Shown: positions 1-12,655, numbered from the stretch's first letter. The stretch: DNA of 64,000 nt from Carnegiea gigantea (GCA_029747015.1 JAKOGI010002432.1:45001-109000); one strand, 5' to 3'. Notes: generated by a model not told the origin, from the sequence alone. Translations and numbers: made by a program.

Positions 1-821
1 AAATATGGCTCCAACAAATAAAAGTAAACCGTTGGGCACAACAAAATATATCGTTTAAGATCATCCCTAAAGAACTCCTCATCTTTCGACCTTGCGAGTA
101 CTAAAGAAAGACAATCACCTTCAATTCTGATGTTTCGAAAACCTGCGTCCCAAGCTATCTTCAACACAAAAAGGCAAGCGTAAGCTTCCTCTTCCTCTGT
201 GGAGATGAACCATACCCCCTGCTTGACAACAGACCTCACAACGTTACTTTCATGATCTCGGATGACAAAACCCCAACCATGGCCCCAGCCACCCAATTGA
301 GCAAAGTCAAAATTCATTTTGCATAATCCCGGGCTCGGCGGAGTCCACTTTGAGTTATGTGGTACTGGTTTCATGGTGGTTGAGATTTTGAGATCTTTGT
401 AGCTCTTGACATAACTCTGGACAAAAGAAACTGAAGCAGATGGGAGCTTATGCGACTTACCAAATATGATAACATCACGTACATTCCAACATTCCAAAGC
501 ATAGGCAAAAAATAAATCTACATCATCATGGTCGAGGTTCAAAAAGGATTGGTAGGGGAAGAGATCAATATGATCAGAGTTTAGACACCAAAAAGCGTCA
601 TCAATCCCACTTGCTTTCCATATAGCAGTAGTTGGAGGGCAGCGGAATATGCTATGGACAGTGGACTCGACATCAGCTCCACATATATGATATTTGAACT
701 TTATATATTCAAGTAACCATAGAATAAGAAAGGAAGAGGAATGATGACTTATGGAGAAGAGCCAGAGGGGGTGATCAATTGGAGAGTAGAGTGAAAGAGG
801 GGGGAAGTCGGACTTCAGTCT
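1..821 (-). pseudogene. LINE-type reverse transcriptase tail: zinc-binding and RNase H (RVT_3) region, truncated
   Basis: The minus strand stays open from a stop at 822-824 to the window edge, about 273 codons, with no obvious start codon. From about 700 downward the translation resembles the tail of plant non-LTR retroelement proteins. A zf-RVT-like stretch (CGADVESTVHSIFRCP) is followed by a linker and an RNase H-like fold: KMNFD, GWGHGWGFVIRDHES, then EEEEAYACLFVLKIAWDAGF and IEGDCLSLV. The RVT_3 family is an RNase H domain found in plant LINE ORF2 and in some domesticated proteins. The first conserved aspartate is present in NFD. The glutamate-rich helix and the D of EGD are also visible. 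The C-terminus lies outside the window. Whether this is an expressed solitary RNase H gene or a 5'-truncated LINE cannot be settled here; truncation is more likely in this context. Confidence 0.6.
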
Positions 822-2305
822 TCAAGGACAATGCTGGAAGGTCGGTGACTTTGCTTGGCGAAGCTAAGAGGAAGCCACTAGCTTGGAATGGTACTAGCCA
901 TAGGGAGGCGGGAAAGGGAAAGAATGTAGGAGTGTGGATAAATACATGTTGGGAAATAAATTCCCCCTCCAATACCTATAAGATAAATAAAATCAATGGT
1001 GTGGAAACCTAAAAATGACATCTTGATTTTAATAAGCCCGTTGATGAAAATAATAGTTCAATTTGAAGGTTTAGTAGAATATTGGCCCGAAATAAAGAAA
1101 AAATGAGAGAGACAGCCCAAGACCGCAGAAAGGCCATTCTCTGTGTGAAACCCGGTCAGGTTCAGCATCGGGTTCCCCTTCCTCCTTTTTTGTTAAACCA
1201 TGTTTTATGCTAAGCCAGGCCGACCCACACTAAGAGTGAACTTCTGTGTCTAATTAAATTAATTTTGGTTAATTAATTAGAGTTCCAGTCTATCAAGACA
1301 GCCTATTTTAGATAAAGTTGAACCACAACAGGAATAGGACTTCCTTTTCTAGCTGATTCATGTAGCTCTTTTAGCAGCTACAAAAAGAGGGTTGACCTCT
1401 TGACTGAGAGAGGACCAATAAAATAATTGCGAGCGACACAAAGTTGGAGAAAAAGAGAGAGAGAGAGAGAGATTTTGAACCTGTTTTCCAAAAGTAAGAG
1501 ATAGTGTTAGCAGATAGAAATCAAAAATCAATTCTATAAAGCATCTTCTGTTGGGTTCCTAAAAGATTCAAGTAGGGTTATCCTAAAAGCGCGTTTTATA
1601 CATTCTCTACCTTCTCTTTACTTCTTTTATTGAATTTTTTGGATTATAGTTTGGCAAAGATGTAATCTTTAGTTGGTTTCATCCCCATCCACTGCAATAA
1701 TTTGAACAATTTCTCTTTTTTGCTTACTTTTGGATGATATCGTGTTTTGATTAAATGAATAATTGTAATTGGTTGCATGAATGCACGTTATTATGACTAA
1801 GCCTCAATTTCCTTTATTGATTAGTAGAGGCTGTTAATGGTGACGGGTGGCGATGAAATGTATCCCATCACGTCAACGTATCATCATTGTTGAACCTAGA
1901 ACCTCGATTCTGGTCAAGAAGTCAAGAGGGCCCCACACAAGGAATTGCTCGAGGGCTTTTCTAAAACCCTTTTGAAGCAGCATCAATTTGTACCTTTGGT
2001 CTCTCTCTATCGTTATGATCGACTTCAAAGGGTAGTATGGTTTGTAAGTTTTTCTAAAACTCACCAGGCGACTCTGTTAGTTAAACAGTTAATGCTTGTA
2101 GCCTAGAAACAAATACGGATTCCGACAGTGTAGTTTGCCTGGATCATAATCATGGTTCGGGTCTAGCCTAGAAACACGCTCGGATTCCTGGATCAGACTT
2201 GCACTCAGATGTTGGGTCAGGCTAACAGAGCTATTGGGGACTAGACCAAGGAGACTGGACTTGGCCCTACCTAGGGAACCTGATCGGGTTCTTTAGTCAG
2301 GTCCA
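822..2305. other. Spacer without recognisable genes
   Basis: Short ORFs near 779-1012 on both strands match nothing I recognise. A GA microsatellite lies at about 1453-1472. The segment 1030-1700 has LTR-like composition but no TG...CA boundary could be paired. I see no supported gene. Confidence 0.4.
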
Positions 2306-2395
2306 AGGTAATTTATCTTATCTTAATTTAATATTTTACTACTATCTAGACTTATATTATAGGTAATTTATCTTATCTTAATTTAATATTTTACT
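2306..2395. repeat. 55-bp-period tandem duplication
   Basis: A 35-bp sequence beginning AGGTAATTTATC occurs at 2306-2340 and again at 2361-2395, identical by eye, so a 55-bp unit has been duplicated. It is AT-rich and non-coding. Confidence 0.75.
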
Positions 2396-3477
2396 CGCTT
2401 ATTTTCAACTACAAAGGTAATTGGATATGTGCTTCTCATGTCCAATTTGTTTCTCTACTTTATTTCTTGTCTTATCTTCTTTTTTTTCTTTGTCCTAATC
2501 TAGCTTAATTAGTGTTAGTATAATCTTGAGTCATTATTTTCTTGGATTTTAATTTGTTAGTTAATTGTCTACAATAGTCAAGCTGATCAAGTGTTTAATT
2601 TGATATTACTATCTTCGTGGGAATGACTCGTGTTCGGTAGATCATACTACAAATTGACACCTTGCACCTGAGGCTACTTTTTACAGCAAAACTCGCTCAC
2701 AGCTTGAAAGCTGTCCTTCTAGTTAAAATCGCACTCCACTTTGCTTGACCTTGTTTAAAGAGTCACTAAACAAATCAGCTGTAAGGGAAGCTTTGGACTC
2801 GTTACCTTCTATGGGGGTAATATGTACATAGAGGAGGCCCTGCACAAGCTGCGGACAACTCGACACTACTAGAAAAAGAATTTTTAACAAAGAGAAATGT
2901 CATTGTTAAAAGTCATCTATTTTACCGTCGTTAAAATTTTTAACGATCAGGAAAAAGTCGGTCTTCGTCTGTTGTTACTAGTCCCGTCATCAATACTTTT
3001 AACGACAACCTAAAAATGTTTGTTTTTATTATAAATGATGATGAAACAAGTTTTTGTCATTATTTGTTAATTATTAATGATTAACTACCTAACAATTGCA
3101 TCAAAATTATTGATCGTAAATCGTACAATGCTCATTGCTTGCCACTGAATTCATATCACTAACAACGAACTGCTTTGTCTATTTGGATTACAAACAATTT
3201 TATTGTCTTAAAGTACGACCATAATAAAAGTATCTAGCGATTTTCCAGAGTCAGTGATATCAAGAAGTAATACTAATAATATGGTCAATATTTGTTCAAA
3301 GGTACCTTATGATTGAGTAACTAAAATAATTTAGAGAATAATATTGAGAAGATCAAAGTTACATAAACATAGTTTCATAAACCTCGAATTAATCTAATGA
3401 TATATGTTACAATATATATGAATCAAACATCAATGAGCCCCTAAGTTGGCGATGTTCATATTCCTGACATCACAGCC

Positions 3478-3565
3478 AAAAAAAAAAAAAAAAAAACAAA
3501 GGGAAAAAAAAATTCTTCAAAAAAGGGCTAAAGCTGCAAAGCGACAGTCCAAAGAATACCTACCC

Positions 3566-3596
<31 letters not shown>

Positions 3597-3600
3597 CAGA
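3478..3600. repeat. Poly-A tracts and (AC)n microsatellite
   Basis: An A-run near 3478-3498, a second A-run at about 3566-3582, and an (AC)n run directly after it (to about 3598). The short predicted proteins over this stretch are lysine and threonine-histidine runs without meaning. Confidence 0.8.
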
Positions 3601-4462
3601 GAGAAGTTTGAATTCACCATGTCAAAAATCAAATCAATTACATACTTAGTGTAAGACCAAGACATGGAGCAGAACACATATACCCTATGATAAACATACC
3701 TTAAGGCTAAGATAACCAAGCCTAATGCTGCCATCTTTTGAGTGTACCATTGTTCATAATGTACTAGACGATCAAGAGATTCAAGAACCTATCATTTGAA
3801 ATACTAGTTTAAGAATATAAAATTCCATACTTCTTCAATAAAGTTTTCATAATAGCCGGACCCATGAAGAAAATAATTGCGGTCACATCTCTTAAAAGTG
3901 AACCAAGGTGGTCACAACTCCCCTGCATGACTACAAACACCCAATTACGTAGTCCCAACAACTATACATGACTAAGCCAACAACCATAGCATACAGTAAA
4001 GTGTGAGCTATGAGACCGTAGTATTCATTAACTCTAACATTTAGGATACACTGCAAGTAGAGACATTGCAAACGACATTGTAAAATAATTTGCTATCCTA
4101 TGAGAATTGTTTTATCAACAACTAGGGACACCAAAAGGACTAAACACAGAAATACGATTTGTCTGAGACAAAGCAGAAATTCTATAACATGTATCTCCAT
4201 TTCTCATAATTGTTGAAGAAAAACAACCATGAAAAACAAAGAGAAATTTAGTTAATCACATCAACAAACTCACAATAAGTTTGAAGGACTTACCTTGATT
4301 ATGGATGGAATAGAGTTATTCCAAGAAAGCCAACAAATTACCAAGCAAAAGGTTATTTGATTCAAAAGCTCGAAGCTAGAATATTTGTAATGGATCCCAG
4401 TTACTAATAATTCTAATACATCAAAATCAGAACTTACTTCATCATGAATCTACATATATACC

Positions 4463-4659
4463 GTTATGATGATATCATGGAACCTAAACACAAAGAATTA
4501 CCAAATAATCACTTAACTACCCATTTCTATCATGATGAGTTCATACATAGAAGGTTCAAAGTTATGACGTTATTGTGGAACCTTAACACAAAGAATTATC
4601 AAATAATCACTTAGCTACCCATTTCTATCATGATGAGTTCATATCATAGAAGGTTCAAA
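4463..4659. repeat. 98-bp tandem duplication inside the CACTA element
   Basis: Copy one is 4463-4560 and copy two 4561-4659. They share the core CAAAGAATTA plus AAATAATCACTTA and the shared end AGAAGGTTCAAA, with a few substitutions and one indel. Non-coding. Confidence 0.75.
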
Positions 4660-4747
4660 ATAGAGTGTTGCTCTTCAAAAATCGTCTGGAGCCACAATAA
4701 TAATCATAACCAGTAAACCTCTGAAGCATGGATTTAAACTGTGGCTG

Positions 4748-4905
4748 AACCGCGTCGAAACGTCCGCATTGGAAATGTTTGGAGTTGGGCGATCTGCGTT
4801 TTTATGTCGTGATAGCCGCGATATGAAACGCAATTGTTGTATTAGAGCGATTTTGCCATTCCGCAACCGAAACCGAAAACGCGACTAAAATCGCATTTTG
4901 AATCG
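4748..4905. other. CpG-dense island inside the CACTA element
   Basis: About 19 CpG dinucleotides in roughly 160 bp, in surroundings where CpG is rare. Short repeated words such as ACCGAAA and CGCGA are seen. No coding similarity was recognised. It may be a captured segment or a young internal repeat. Confidence 0.5.
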
Positions 4906-6719
4906 TTGCCCTGAAGTCAACCATTTTAAAGTTAACAAAACATCTTCGATAAGACGTTCAAAAGAAGGCAGCTAACCCGAAACAACACACTAGCATAAAT
5001 ATTGTTACGGGAAAGCTGCCCACTCATTGTCACAATACCCTGCCCAAAAAGTACAAGCACCAGTAGAGTCCCTTATTGAGGATTTTGGGAGATCGAGAAC
5101 TTATGTCAGAGCAAACCAAAGTAATGATGTTTTCAGGGCAAATCATTGTAATATATTTAGATTTGAGTATCAGCAGGAAAATTGCAATTCCTAATGCTTA
5201 GTAGAGACATATATACCCCTATTAGACTAAGCAGCTCTCATCTCCTTCAATTAGCTTATGGGATCCCCACAAACATTATCCGTATATTCGGAAGAATACT
5301 TCCATAATCTACAAGAAGATCATTATTGTACTTATAATGGGAACATAAGGCAAGAGAATCTTATACAAGAACATAGTTTGTGACTTGGGCATTTCGTCGA
5401 CCAAGTGATATGCACACAAAAAAGTCACCATATTTCTCAGGCCTTAATGTTGGATTTGTCGAACTAAACAATTAAATTGCCTCCTTTAACAAAATTAGCT
5501 AGACACAAATAATAGAACTCCAAACAGTAGATGTTTGAGGAAAACCCAGGGTGTCCTGGAAAACCAGGAAGTTTATTTATTAACTAAAAGAATTAAGATT
5601 CAACCAATACTATTGCATGTCAATCGATCATCGATGTTTTAGAAGACTCGTCGCTTGAATTTACTGCAACGAATTGAGCCATTCAGCAACAACAAGAGGA
5701 AGAAACTCGAATCAAAATTTAAAATTCTGTTAAGCCAAATTCATATAGGAAACAGTGCGAGGTTAAAAAAGAGAAGTATCTATCACTAAAATTAATTACA
5801 TATTGCACTATTCGATACGTGTAAAGCAAGAGAAAAGGAGGAGGAAGCAGGAATGCAGACCTGGTCTAGAGAAATTGATGGCCTTCTTCGCGTAGGGCTA
5901 CTGTTCATAGTTTTAGAAGAAAAGGAAATAAGAAACATATTGAATATTGATCTCTAACTTTTTTAGTTTTATTCTTTATTTTCCCTTATTATTATTCAGT
6001 ACAGAAAGGAAATTGTGGTTATGTACATTCTAAATTTTTAGCTCCTTCCATAGTATCTGTATGCTGACAGCACTAGAGTTGAAATAATAGAAAGTAATAA
6101 CGATATTTTGTATGATTCATCATCCGAAGATAATTTTATAATGCAATTAAATGAAAAAAGGTGATTTTATCGTTAATAATATATAACAGCGAGAACTTTT
6201 AATTTTGGCCATTGAAATATGGCCTTTGAAGATCTAATTTCTAGTAGTGCGACTCCATGACACGTCGGTCAAGGAGCAATTGTTGGGAGTCGATTACCCC
6301 ATTGTTAGAAGAACCGAGGCTCTGGCTAAAGCAAATGAGCACGACAAACTAAGTGCCAATTGGGAAGGGCCATGTTGGTTTTAGTGGCCCAAAATTAGCT
6401 CCGCAGATCCACCACGGGCTTCAAGGAGTTTGGGCTACGGACCATGGTGGCTAGGGTTTCGTCGTCTTGACGGCTAGGGTTGCTCCTAGGGTTTTTTGCA
6501 TCCTTATACATCTAAATCCTATATAAAGGGCCTAGCATAGCCTCTAATACTTATTCCTGAATCCCAGACCAGTAAGAAATATTTATAGAGTATTTTGTTT
6601 CCACTATCGTAGATTTGTGAGAGAGGTTGAGAGAGTTTTGAGAGAGATTATAAGAGAAATTGTAATCTAGTTCCTTGATCGAATCACTCGTTATGATTGT
6701 GATCACATTGTACTCACTC

Positions 6720-7860
6720 TGATGTACCCATGGGAGGCAATGAGAGTGAGCAAGTCCAAAGGCAATCCACTCCCAAGGAAGTTCAAGAAGCCACCCAAGT
6801 CATGAGAAAACTCATAGAAGATCAAGACTACTGCCCAGCAATTCTGATCAGCAAGCACAGCAAATTGGTGACCCTAATCACCTAGGCTAAAGGTGGTTTA
6901 GACCTGTTTAATTGCCTTGGGTTTTAAGTTTAGGAAGTTAGATTTCCAATAAAGCAAATTTCAAGTCATTTGGACTTCATTTGCCCATCCAACTCAGCCC
7001 TTGAAGTCAAGCTATCCAATCTGCCCAGAACATCCATTTCAGTACCCGGTTTTGATGTTCCATTTTCTCTATCATTAGATGAACTTTGGAACTATCAAAT
7101 CCACTTTTTGAAATCCTTTTGAAGTGTACTGAAAGGCCAGCAAAAGAGTTGGAAGTCAAATCCTTGGTTGGGGTTTCAAAAGCAAGCAAGTTCCCTAGAG
7201 GTACAGGCTGATGGCAGCAGATATATCCTTGCCTTTTTCAGGGGGTAACTTTCCAACGGCTGGGAGTTTGGAGCTGCAAGAGGCCTTTCTGGAAACTAGA
7301 CTTCAGAGCTTTCTCCCAGCTTTTGAATCAACCCATTTGGAAAAGTATTTTGGAAGTTATGCCCATTTGAAGTTGGTGCTGCAGTTCTGAAAAGCACTGG
7401 CAGCTTTTACTTTTTGCTTTTGTACTTGTTGCTTTTTGGTCCCCCCTTTCCCTTGTCCTTTTGGCCGGTTGTTTGGCCTTAGTTTTCATGGGTTTTTTTG
7501 CTGATTGTAAGGCCTATAAGTAGGGGAAGAACCTCAGCATGTAAGGCATCTTATGAATGAATGCATTTGGGTTGAGTTTAAACTCCCTTGTTTCTTTCTC
7601 TACTCTTGCTTATCACTAGCCTAGCTCCCTAGTGTGGTGTTCAAGGGTCCTTAAAGATCATTTGAGTGGTGATATCTTATCTCACTTGATCCTTAAGGAG
7701 AGCTCTAAGTGAACTTGGTGGTGATATCTTATCCAAGTAAGCTTAGTTTATCTTCTTGTCCCATTGTTGCTTGCAAACCCCTTCTTCTTTTCTCTTCCAT
7801 TTGCTTCTCTACTTGAGATCCCTTCTTTGATCTTCATTTCAAGGTCTTAGAAGTGCATCA
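6720..7860 (+). repeat. 5' LTR of the CRM-like element
   Basis: Starts TGATGTACCC and ends AAGTGCATCA. A TATA-like CCTATAAGTAG lies at about 7512-7522, placing the transcription start near 7540. The first 166 bp duplicate the end of the pol frame found at the 3' LTR. Confidence 0.92.
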
Positions 7861-7862
7861 AG

Positions 7863-7874
7863 TGGTATCAGAGC
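7863..7874 (+). promoter_or_regulatory. Primer binding site, initiator tRNA-Met type
   Basis: TGGTATCAGAGC begins two bases after the 5' LTR and is complementary to the 3' end of plant initiator tRNA-Met, where minus-strand DNA synthesis is primed. Confidence 0.93.
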
Positions 7875-7990
7875 TATTGGCTACTCTCCTAGGCCATAGC
7901 TTCCAACCCCAAACACATCCCACTCACTCAAACACAAAAATTAGCCAAAAACTTCTCCAGCCGTAGCTTGCTTTTACGCCAGGCAGCAAA

Positions 7991-8100
7991 ACGGCACGGC
8001 CACCCCGTGCTCTAGTGCACGACCGTGCCACTGCCCTTTCCCTCCATTTCAACACAGCAACCCAGCACGGCCTGCCCGTGCCCTTGAGCACGACCGTGCC
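7991..8100. repeat. Two palindromic CACGG/CCGTG modules in the gag leader
   Basis: Units at 7991-8029 and 8063-8100 each contain GCACGGCC, CCCGTGC and GCACGACCGTGCC, which is self-complementary at both ends. They lie in the untranslated leader between primer site and gag. The same motif type recurs in other element families of the window. Confidence 0.7.
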
Positions 8101-8150
8101 TTACCCAACCGTGCTAGAACTCGCCATTCCTCTTTCAAAAAAAAACCAAG

Positions 8151-9686
8151 ATGTCTTCAAGCACTTCACTAGAAGAAAAGTTTGAGCAACTTATGAAGCT
8201 AAATGCCGAAAAGGATGCTCAACTTGAGTATCTTAGGAAGCAATTAGCCCAAGCTATGAGGAACAACCGAAGGGAGATTCAAAGCTCTCACTCTAGTGAC
8301 TCTCACTCGGTGGGAGAAGAATCCGAAGACAACCCATTTGCTGCAAGTGATGAAGACCATGAGAGGAGGCCAAGAAGAGCAAGGAGAGGCAAACCACTTG
8401 CCTTGGATTTCAAGGTGGAGATCCCGGAGTTTGAAGGCCAACTCAACCCGGATGAATTCATAGAGTGGATGAACACCGTCGAAAGGATCTTCGAATACAA
8501 AGATGTGCCGGATGATAAGAAGGTAAAACTTGTGGCTCTTAAACTTCGCAAGTATGCTTCAATTTGGTGGAGTAATGTAGTGTCTAAGAGGGCTAGAAAA
8601 GGGAAGGATAAGATTAGGTCTTGGAGGAAGATGAAGGAGAAACTTAAGACCAAATTCCTACCTCCCCACTACCTACATGATAACTACACCAAACTCCATA
8701 ACCTTAGACAAGAATCTAAGAGTGTGGAGGATTACACTCGTGAGTTTGAAAGACTTATCATGACTTGTGACCTTAGGGAGAATGAGGACCAAACCATTGT
8801 GAGGTACTTGGGAGGATTGAATGACTCCATTCGGAATGTTGTAGAATTACAACATTACACTACTCTTGATGAGATTTGCTCCTTAGCTCACAAAGTTGAA
8901 CAACAAAAGAAAGCCAAATACAAGAAAGAACTCCCTAAACCTCCACAAAGAGCCTATCCATTCAACAAGGGGAGTTTGCCCCACACTCCTAAACCCTCAA
9001 ACACCCCCACATCCTCATCCCTACCCAAGCCAAACACACTCAAGCCACCCCTCAACCCATTTGAGAAAAGAAGGTGTTACAAGTGCCAAGGTTTCGGGCA
9101 CATAGCTTCGGATTGTCCCAATAGGAAGGTCATTGCCTTAGTTGAATATCAAGCATTTGAGCAAGCCGAGTTGGGGGAGGAAGGGAGTGATAAGGAAGTT
9201 CACTTGATGGAAATGGAGGAGGAGTGTATTGAGGAGGTGGATGAAGGAGAATTGCTTGTACTTAGGAGAGCCTTGAGTGGTCATAAGGTTCCAAATCGGG
9301 AGGAACAACGAGAGAACATCTTCCACACCCGTTGCACCGTCAATGGCCGTGTATGTTCCCTCATTGTGGATGGAGGTAGTTGTGCCAATGTGGCCTCAAC
9401 TACTTTGGTGGAGAAGCTCCAACTCAAGACCGAACTTCACCCTCACCCATACTCCATTCAATGGCTCAATCAAGGTAAAGGTCTTCAAGTCTCTACTCGT
9501 TGTTTGATTGCATTGTCTATTGGTAAAAGTTATAGAGATGAGTTGTGGTGTGACATCCTTCCCATGGATGCTTGTCACATTTTGTTGGGGAGACCTTGGC
9601 TCTTTGATCGCAAGGTCATGCATGATGGGTACCAAAACACTTACACCCTACTCAAAAATGGCCGAAAGATCACCCTTGCCCCCTAG
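8151..9686 (+). CDS. gag: Gag with aspartic protease, CRM-like element
   Basis: This 511-residue frame starts at an ATG 276 bp after the primer site. Residues 1-35 form a charged coiled-coil-like start. A Retrotrans_gag domain covers about 90-215 ([19 protein letters not shown], then WWSNVV and [10 protein letters not shown]). A proline-rich linker follows, then one CCHC zinc knuckle at about 309-322 ([14 protein letters not shown]) that binds RNA during packaging. The aspartic protease follows, with its active site in [12 protein letters not shown] (catalytic D at about 407) and the flap-side HILLGRPW near 485. Gag forms the virus-like particle and the protease cuts the polyprotein. The frame ends at a TAG (9684-9686), whereas related elements usually read on into pol; the pol frame is displaced by one base, and a lost base in the C-run just before the stop is the simplest explanation. 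Programmed frameshifting cannot be excluded. The gag and protease sections look undamaged. Confidence 0.9.
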   Translation: MSSSTSLEEKFEQLMKLNAEKDAQLEYLRKQLAQAMRNNRREIQSSHSSDSHSVGEESEDNPFAASDEDHERRPRRARRGKPLALDFKVEIPEFEGQLNPDEFIEWMNTVERIFEYKDVPDDKKVKLVALKLRKYASIWWSNVVSKRARKGKDKIRSWRKMKEKLKTKFLPPHYLHDNYTKLHNLRQESKSVEDYTREFERLIMTCDLRENEDQTIVRYLGGLNDSIRNVVELQHYTTLDEICSLAHKVEQQKKAKYKKELPKPPQRAYPFNKGSLPHTPKPSNTPTSSSLPKPNTLKPPLNPFEKRRCYKCQGFGHIASDCPNRKVIALVEYQAFEQAELGEEGSDKEVHLMEMEEECIEEVDEGELLVLRRALSGHKVPNREEQRENIFHTRCTVNGRVCSLIVDGGSCANVASTTLVEKLQLKTELHPHPYSIQWLNQGKGLQVSTRCLIALSIGKSYRDELWCDILPMDACHILLGRPWLFDRKVMHDGYQNTYTLLKNGRKITLAP

Positions 9687-9739
9687 CCCCACATCAAATC
9701 ACCAAACCCAAAGCCAAAGAGGATCCTAAGAGCGGAGAA

Positions 9740-12655
9740 ATGTTATTATCTCTCCTTGAACCGGCACTCTTATCCTCCCATCATGAATACAAAACCCTCA
9801 AGGAAATGATCCTCTACACACCCCCACAAGATGAAACCGAAGCCCCTCTTCACCCATTAGCCTCTCAACTCCTAAGACAATTTTCCCATATTTTTCCCGA
9901 AGAGATACCCTCCGGCCTACCCCCTCAAAGATCCATCCAACACCACATAGACCTCATTCCCGGGGCCATTCTACCCAACAAGCCGGCATATAGAATGAAC
10001 CCCAAGGAAACTTCGGAGATTCAAAGGCAAGTGGAGGAGTTGATTTCCAAAGGTTTGGTGCGTGAAAGTTTGAGTCCTTGCGCCGTACCGGCCCTTCTTG
10101 TCCCCAAGAAGGATGGCTCTATGAGGATGTGTGTGGATAGCCGGGCCATCAACAAAATTACTATCAAGTACCGGCATCCCATACCAAGGCTAGAAGACAT
10201 GCTTGATGAACTCCATGGGTCTAAGGTCTTTTCCAAGATAGACCTAAGGAGTGGGTACTACCAAATCCGGATTCGAGAAGGGGATGAGTGGAAGACCACT
10301 TTCAAGACCAAGATGGGGCTTTATGAGTGGCTAGTCATGCCATTTGGCCTTTCCAATGCCCTGAGCACATTCATAAGACTAATGAACCAAGTGTTCAAGC
10401 CGTTTCTTGGGAAATTTGTGGTGGTATATTTTGATGACATATTGGTGTTTAGCAAGACCGAGGAGGAACATTTCGGTCACCTCAAGCAAGTCATGATGAT
10501 CCTTGAACAAGAGCAACTCTATGGGAATCTCAAGAAGTGCTCTTTCTTTACTCTTGAGGTGGTATTCTTGGGATACACAGTTTCGGGCCAAGGCATTAGT
10601 GTTGATCAAAGCAAGGTGGAAGCAATCAAGACATGGCCCATTCCCACCTCCATGCATGATGTTAGGAGCTTTCATGGCTTGGCTTCCTTTTATAGGAGGT
10701 TCATACGCCACTTTAGCTCCATTGCCGCCCCCATGACCGAGGTATTGAAGGGGAGCAAGTTCGTTTGGACACCACAAGCGCAAAAGTCATTTGATGAACT
10801 CAAAGAGAAGCTAACTCATGCACCGGTCCTAGCTCTCCCATGCTTTGACAAGGTGTTTGAAGTTGAGGGTGATGCCTCCGGAGTGGGCATAGGAGCGGTT
10901 TTGATCCAAGAAGGAAGACCCCTTGCTTACTTCAGTGAGAAACTAAGTGAGTCAAGGAGGAAGTATTCAACCTATGACAAGGAATTCTTTGCTATCATCC
11001 GTGCCCTAAAACATTGGACTCACTACTTAATAGCCAATGAGTTCATCTTGCATTCCGATCATGAAGCTTTAAAGTACATCCAAGGCCAACACAAGTTGAA
11101 CTCTCGGCATGCAAAATGGGTTGAGTATTTGCAATCATTCCACTTCATGATCAAGCACAAGTCCGGGAAGCTCAACCAAGGTGCGGATGCTTTGTCTAGG
11201 AGATACCTCCTTTTATTCCAACTTGGGTCATGTGTGCTTGGATTTGAGCATCTCAAGTCCTTGTACAAGGATGATGAAGATTTCAAGGAGCTATATGAGG
11301 CTTGTCTAACTCACCCAAAGGGGGAATTCTCATTACAAGAAGGATACTTGTTCAAAGGCAACCGATTGTGTGTACCAAGGTGTGGCACACGTGAGCTTAT
11401 ACTTAGGGAAATTCATGGTGGATCTCTTGCCGGCCATTTTGGAGAGGACAAGACCTATACTATGGCCAAAGAGCACTACTATTGGCCTCACATGCCCAAG
11501 GACATCCAAGACTTGATCAAGAGGTGCTCTACTTGTCAAATGGCCAAGAGCCATGCACTCCCTCAAGGGCTTTACACCCCATTGCCTACACCACAAGGGC
11601 CATGGCTAGATGTGAGCATGGATTTCATACTTGGTCTCCCACGTACCCAACGCAACAAAGATTCCATTTTGGTGGTGGTTGATCGGTTTTCCAAGATGGC
11701 CCACTTCATAGCTTGCCACAAAACCAATGACGCTTCTCATATAGCCGATTTGTACTTCAAGGAAATAGTAAGGCTTCACGGCATTCCCCTTACTATTGTT
11801 TCGGATAGGGACTCAAAGTTCCTAAGTCACTTTTGGATCACACTTTGACGAAAGTTGGGCACAAAGTTAAAGTTTAGTACTACTTGCCACCCTCAAACGG
11901 ATGGCCAAACCGAAGTGGTGAACCGAACATTGGGAACCTTACTAAGGGTCCTAGTGAAGAAGAACTTGAAGGCTTGGGACCTCCTACTTACACATGCCGA
12001 GTTCGCCTACAATAGAGCCCCAAGTAGGACCACTAATGAGTCCCCCTTCAAGGTGGTGTATGGTCAAAATCCACTTGGATCTCTTGACCTTCTACCCATA
12101 CACCAAGAGAAGATGAATGTTGAGGCTAGCAAGAGGGTAAAGGCAATTCAAGACCTCCACAAGAAGGTCCAAGATCAAATTGAGAAGTCCAATGAGAGGT
12201 ACAAGAGTCAAGCCAACAAGCACCGCAAGCAAGCCTTGTTCAAACCGGGAGACCTAGTTTGGGTACACCTTAGGAAGGAACGATTTTCCTCCAAAAGGAA
12301 ATCCAAGCTCTTGCCACGAGCCGATGGGCCTTTTGAGGTCCTCGAAAAGATCAATGACAATGCCCACAAAATTGATCTTCCGGGGGAATACGGGGTGTCT
12401 TGTACATTCAATGTGGCGGACCTTAAGCCTTATTTTGATGATGATCATCTTGAGAATTTGAGGGCAAATTCTCTCCAACAAGGGGAGGATGATGTACCCA
12501 TGGGAGGCAATGAGAGTGAGCAAGTCCAAAGGCAATCCACTCCCAAGGAAGTTCAAGAAGCCACCCAAGTCATGAGAAAACTCATAGAAGATCAAGACTA
12601 CTGCCCAGCAATTCTGATCAGCAAGCACAGCAACTTGGTGACCCTAATCACCTAG
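9740..12655 (+). pseudogene. pol: Pol: reverse transcriptase, RNase H, integrase; one internal stop
   Basis: One frame holds all pol domains, interrupted only by a TGA at 11846-11848 where relatives have tryptophan. Reverse transcriptase carries [19 protein letters not shown], the PFGLSNA helix and the catalytic YFDD (aspartates at about residues 232-233). RNase H begins at [15 protein letters not shown] and ends near ADALSRR. Integrase shows the HHCC zinc finger (ending CSTCQMAK), then catalytic aspartates in MDFILG and VSDRDSKF. The stop falls between the second aspartate and the glutamate of QTDGQTEVVNRT. After it comes the GPY/F-type module (LLPRADGPFEVLEKIND and NVADLKPYFDDD). The protein would synthesise and insert element DNA. 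The last 55 or so codons lie inside the 3' LTR, an overlap reported for CRM chromoviruses. The stop would truncate integrase, so this copy is probably inactive for insertion. Confidence 0.88.
12481..12489 (+). promoter_or_regulatory. Polypurine tract
   Basis: AGGGGAGGA abuts the first base of the 3' LTR and would prime plus-strand DNA. It sits within the pol reading frame. Confidence 0.85.

Larger units (their letters stand above)
2864..6249. mobile_element. Non-autonomous CACTA (En/Spm) transposon, 3386 bp
   Basis: The left end is CACTACTAGAAA (2864-2875) and the right end is its exact reverse complement, TTTCTAGTAGTG (6238-6249). Both sides carry a 3-bp target duplication, CGA (2861-2863 and 6250-6252), as expected of CACTA elements. 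Subterminal copies of TTAACGA/CGTTAA in both orientations occur in the first 150 bp and near the right end, the type of motif bound by CACTA transposases. No transposase ORF longer than about 70 codons exists inside, so mobilisation would need a protein from elsewhere. The target was a gypsy pol fragment whose frame is restored on removal. Confidence 0.9.

Noticed and set aside
779..1012. Overlapping ORFs of 65-77 codons on both strands
   Set aside because: No similarity recognised, no supporting signals, and length compatible with chance.
2590..2660. A gypsy LTR end and primer site
   Set aside because: The text resembles LTR/leader style, but no primer site or partner LTR could be paired.
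7863..7874. tRNA-like sequences (also 26871-26888, 39906-39917)
   Set aside because: They are primer binding sites only, complementary to tRNA 3' ends; no cloverleaf surrounds them.
10379..10783. 134-codon minus-strand ORF
   Set aside because: Shadow of the RT/RNase H coding sequence of the CRM-like element.
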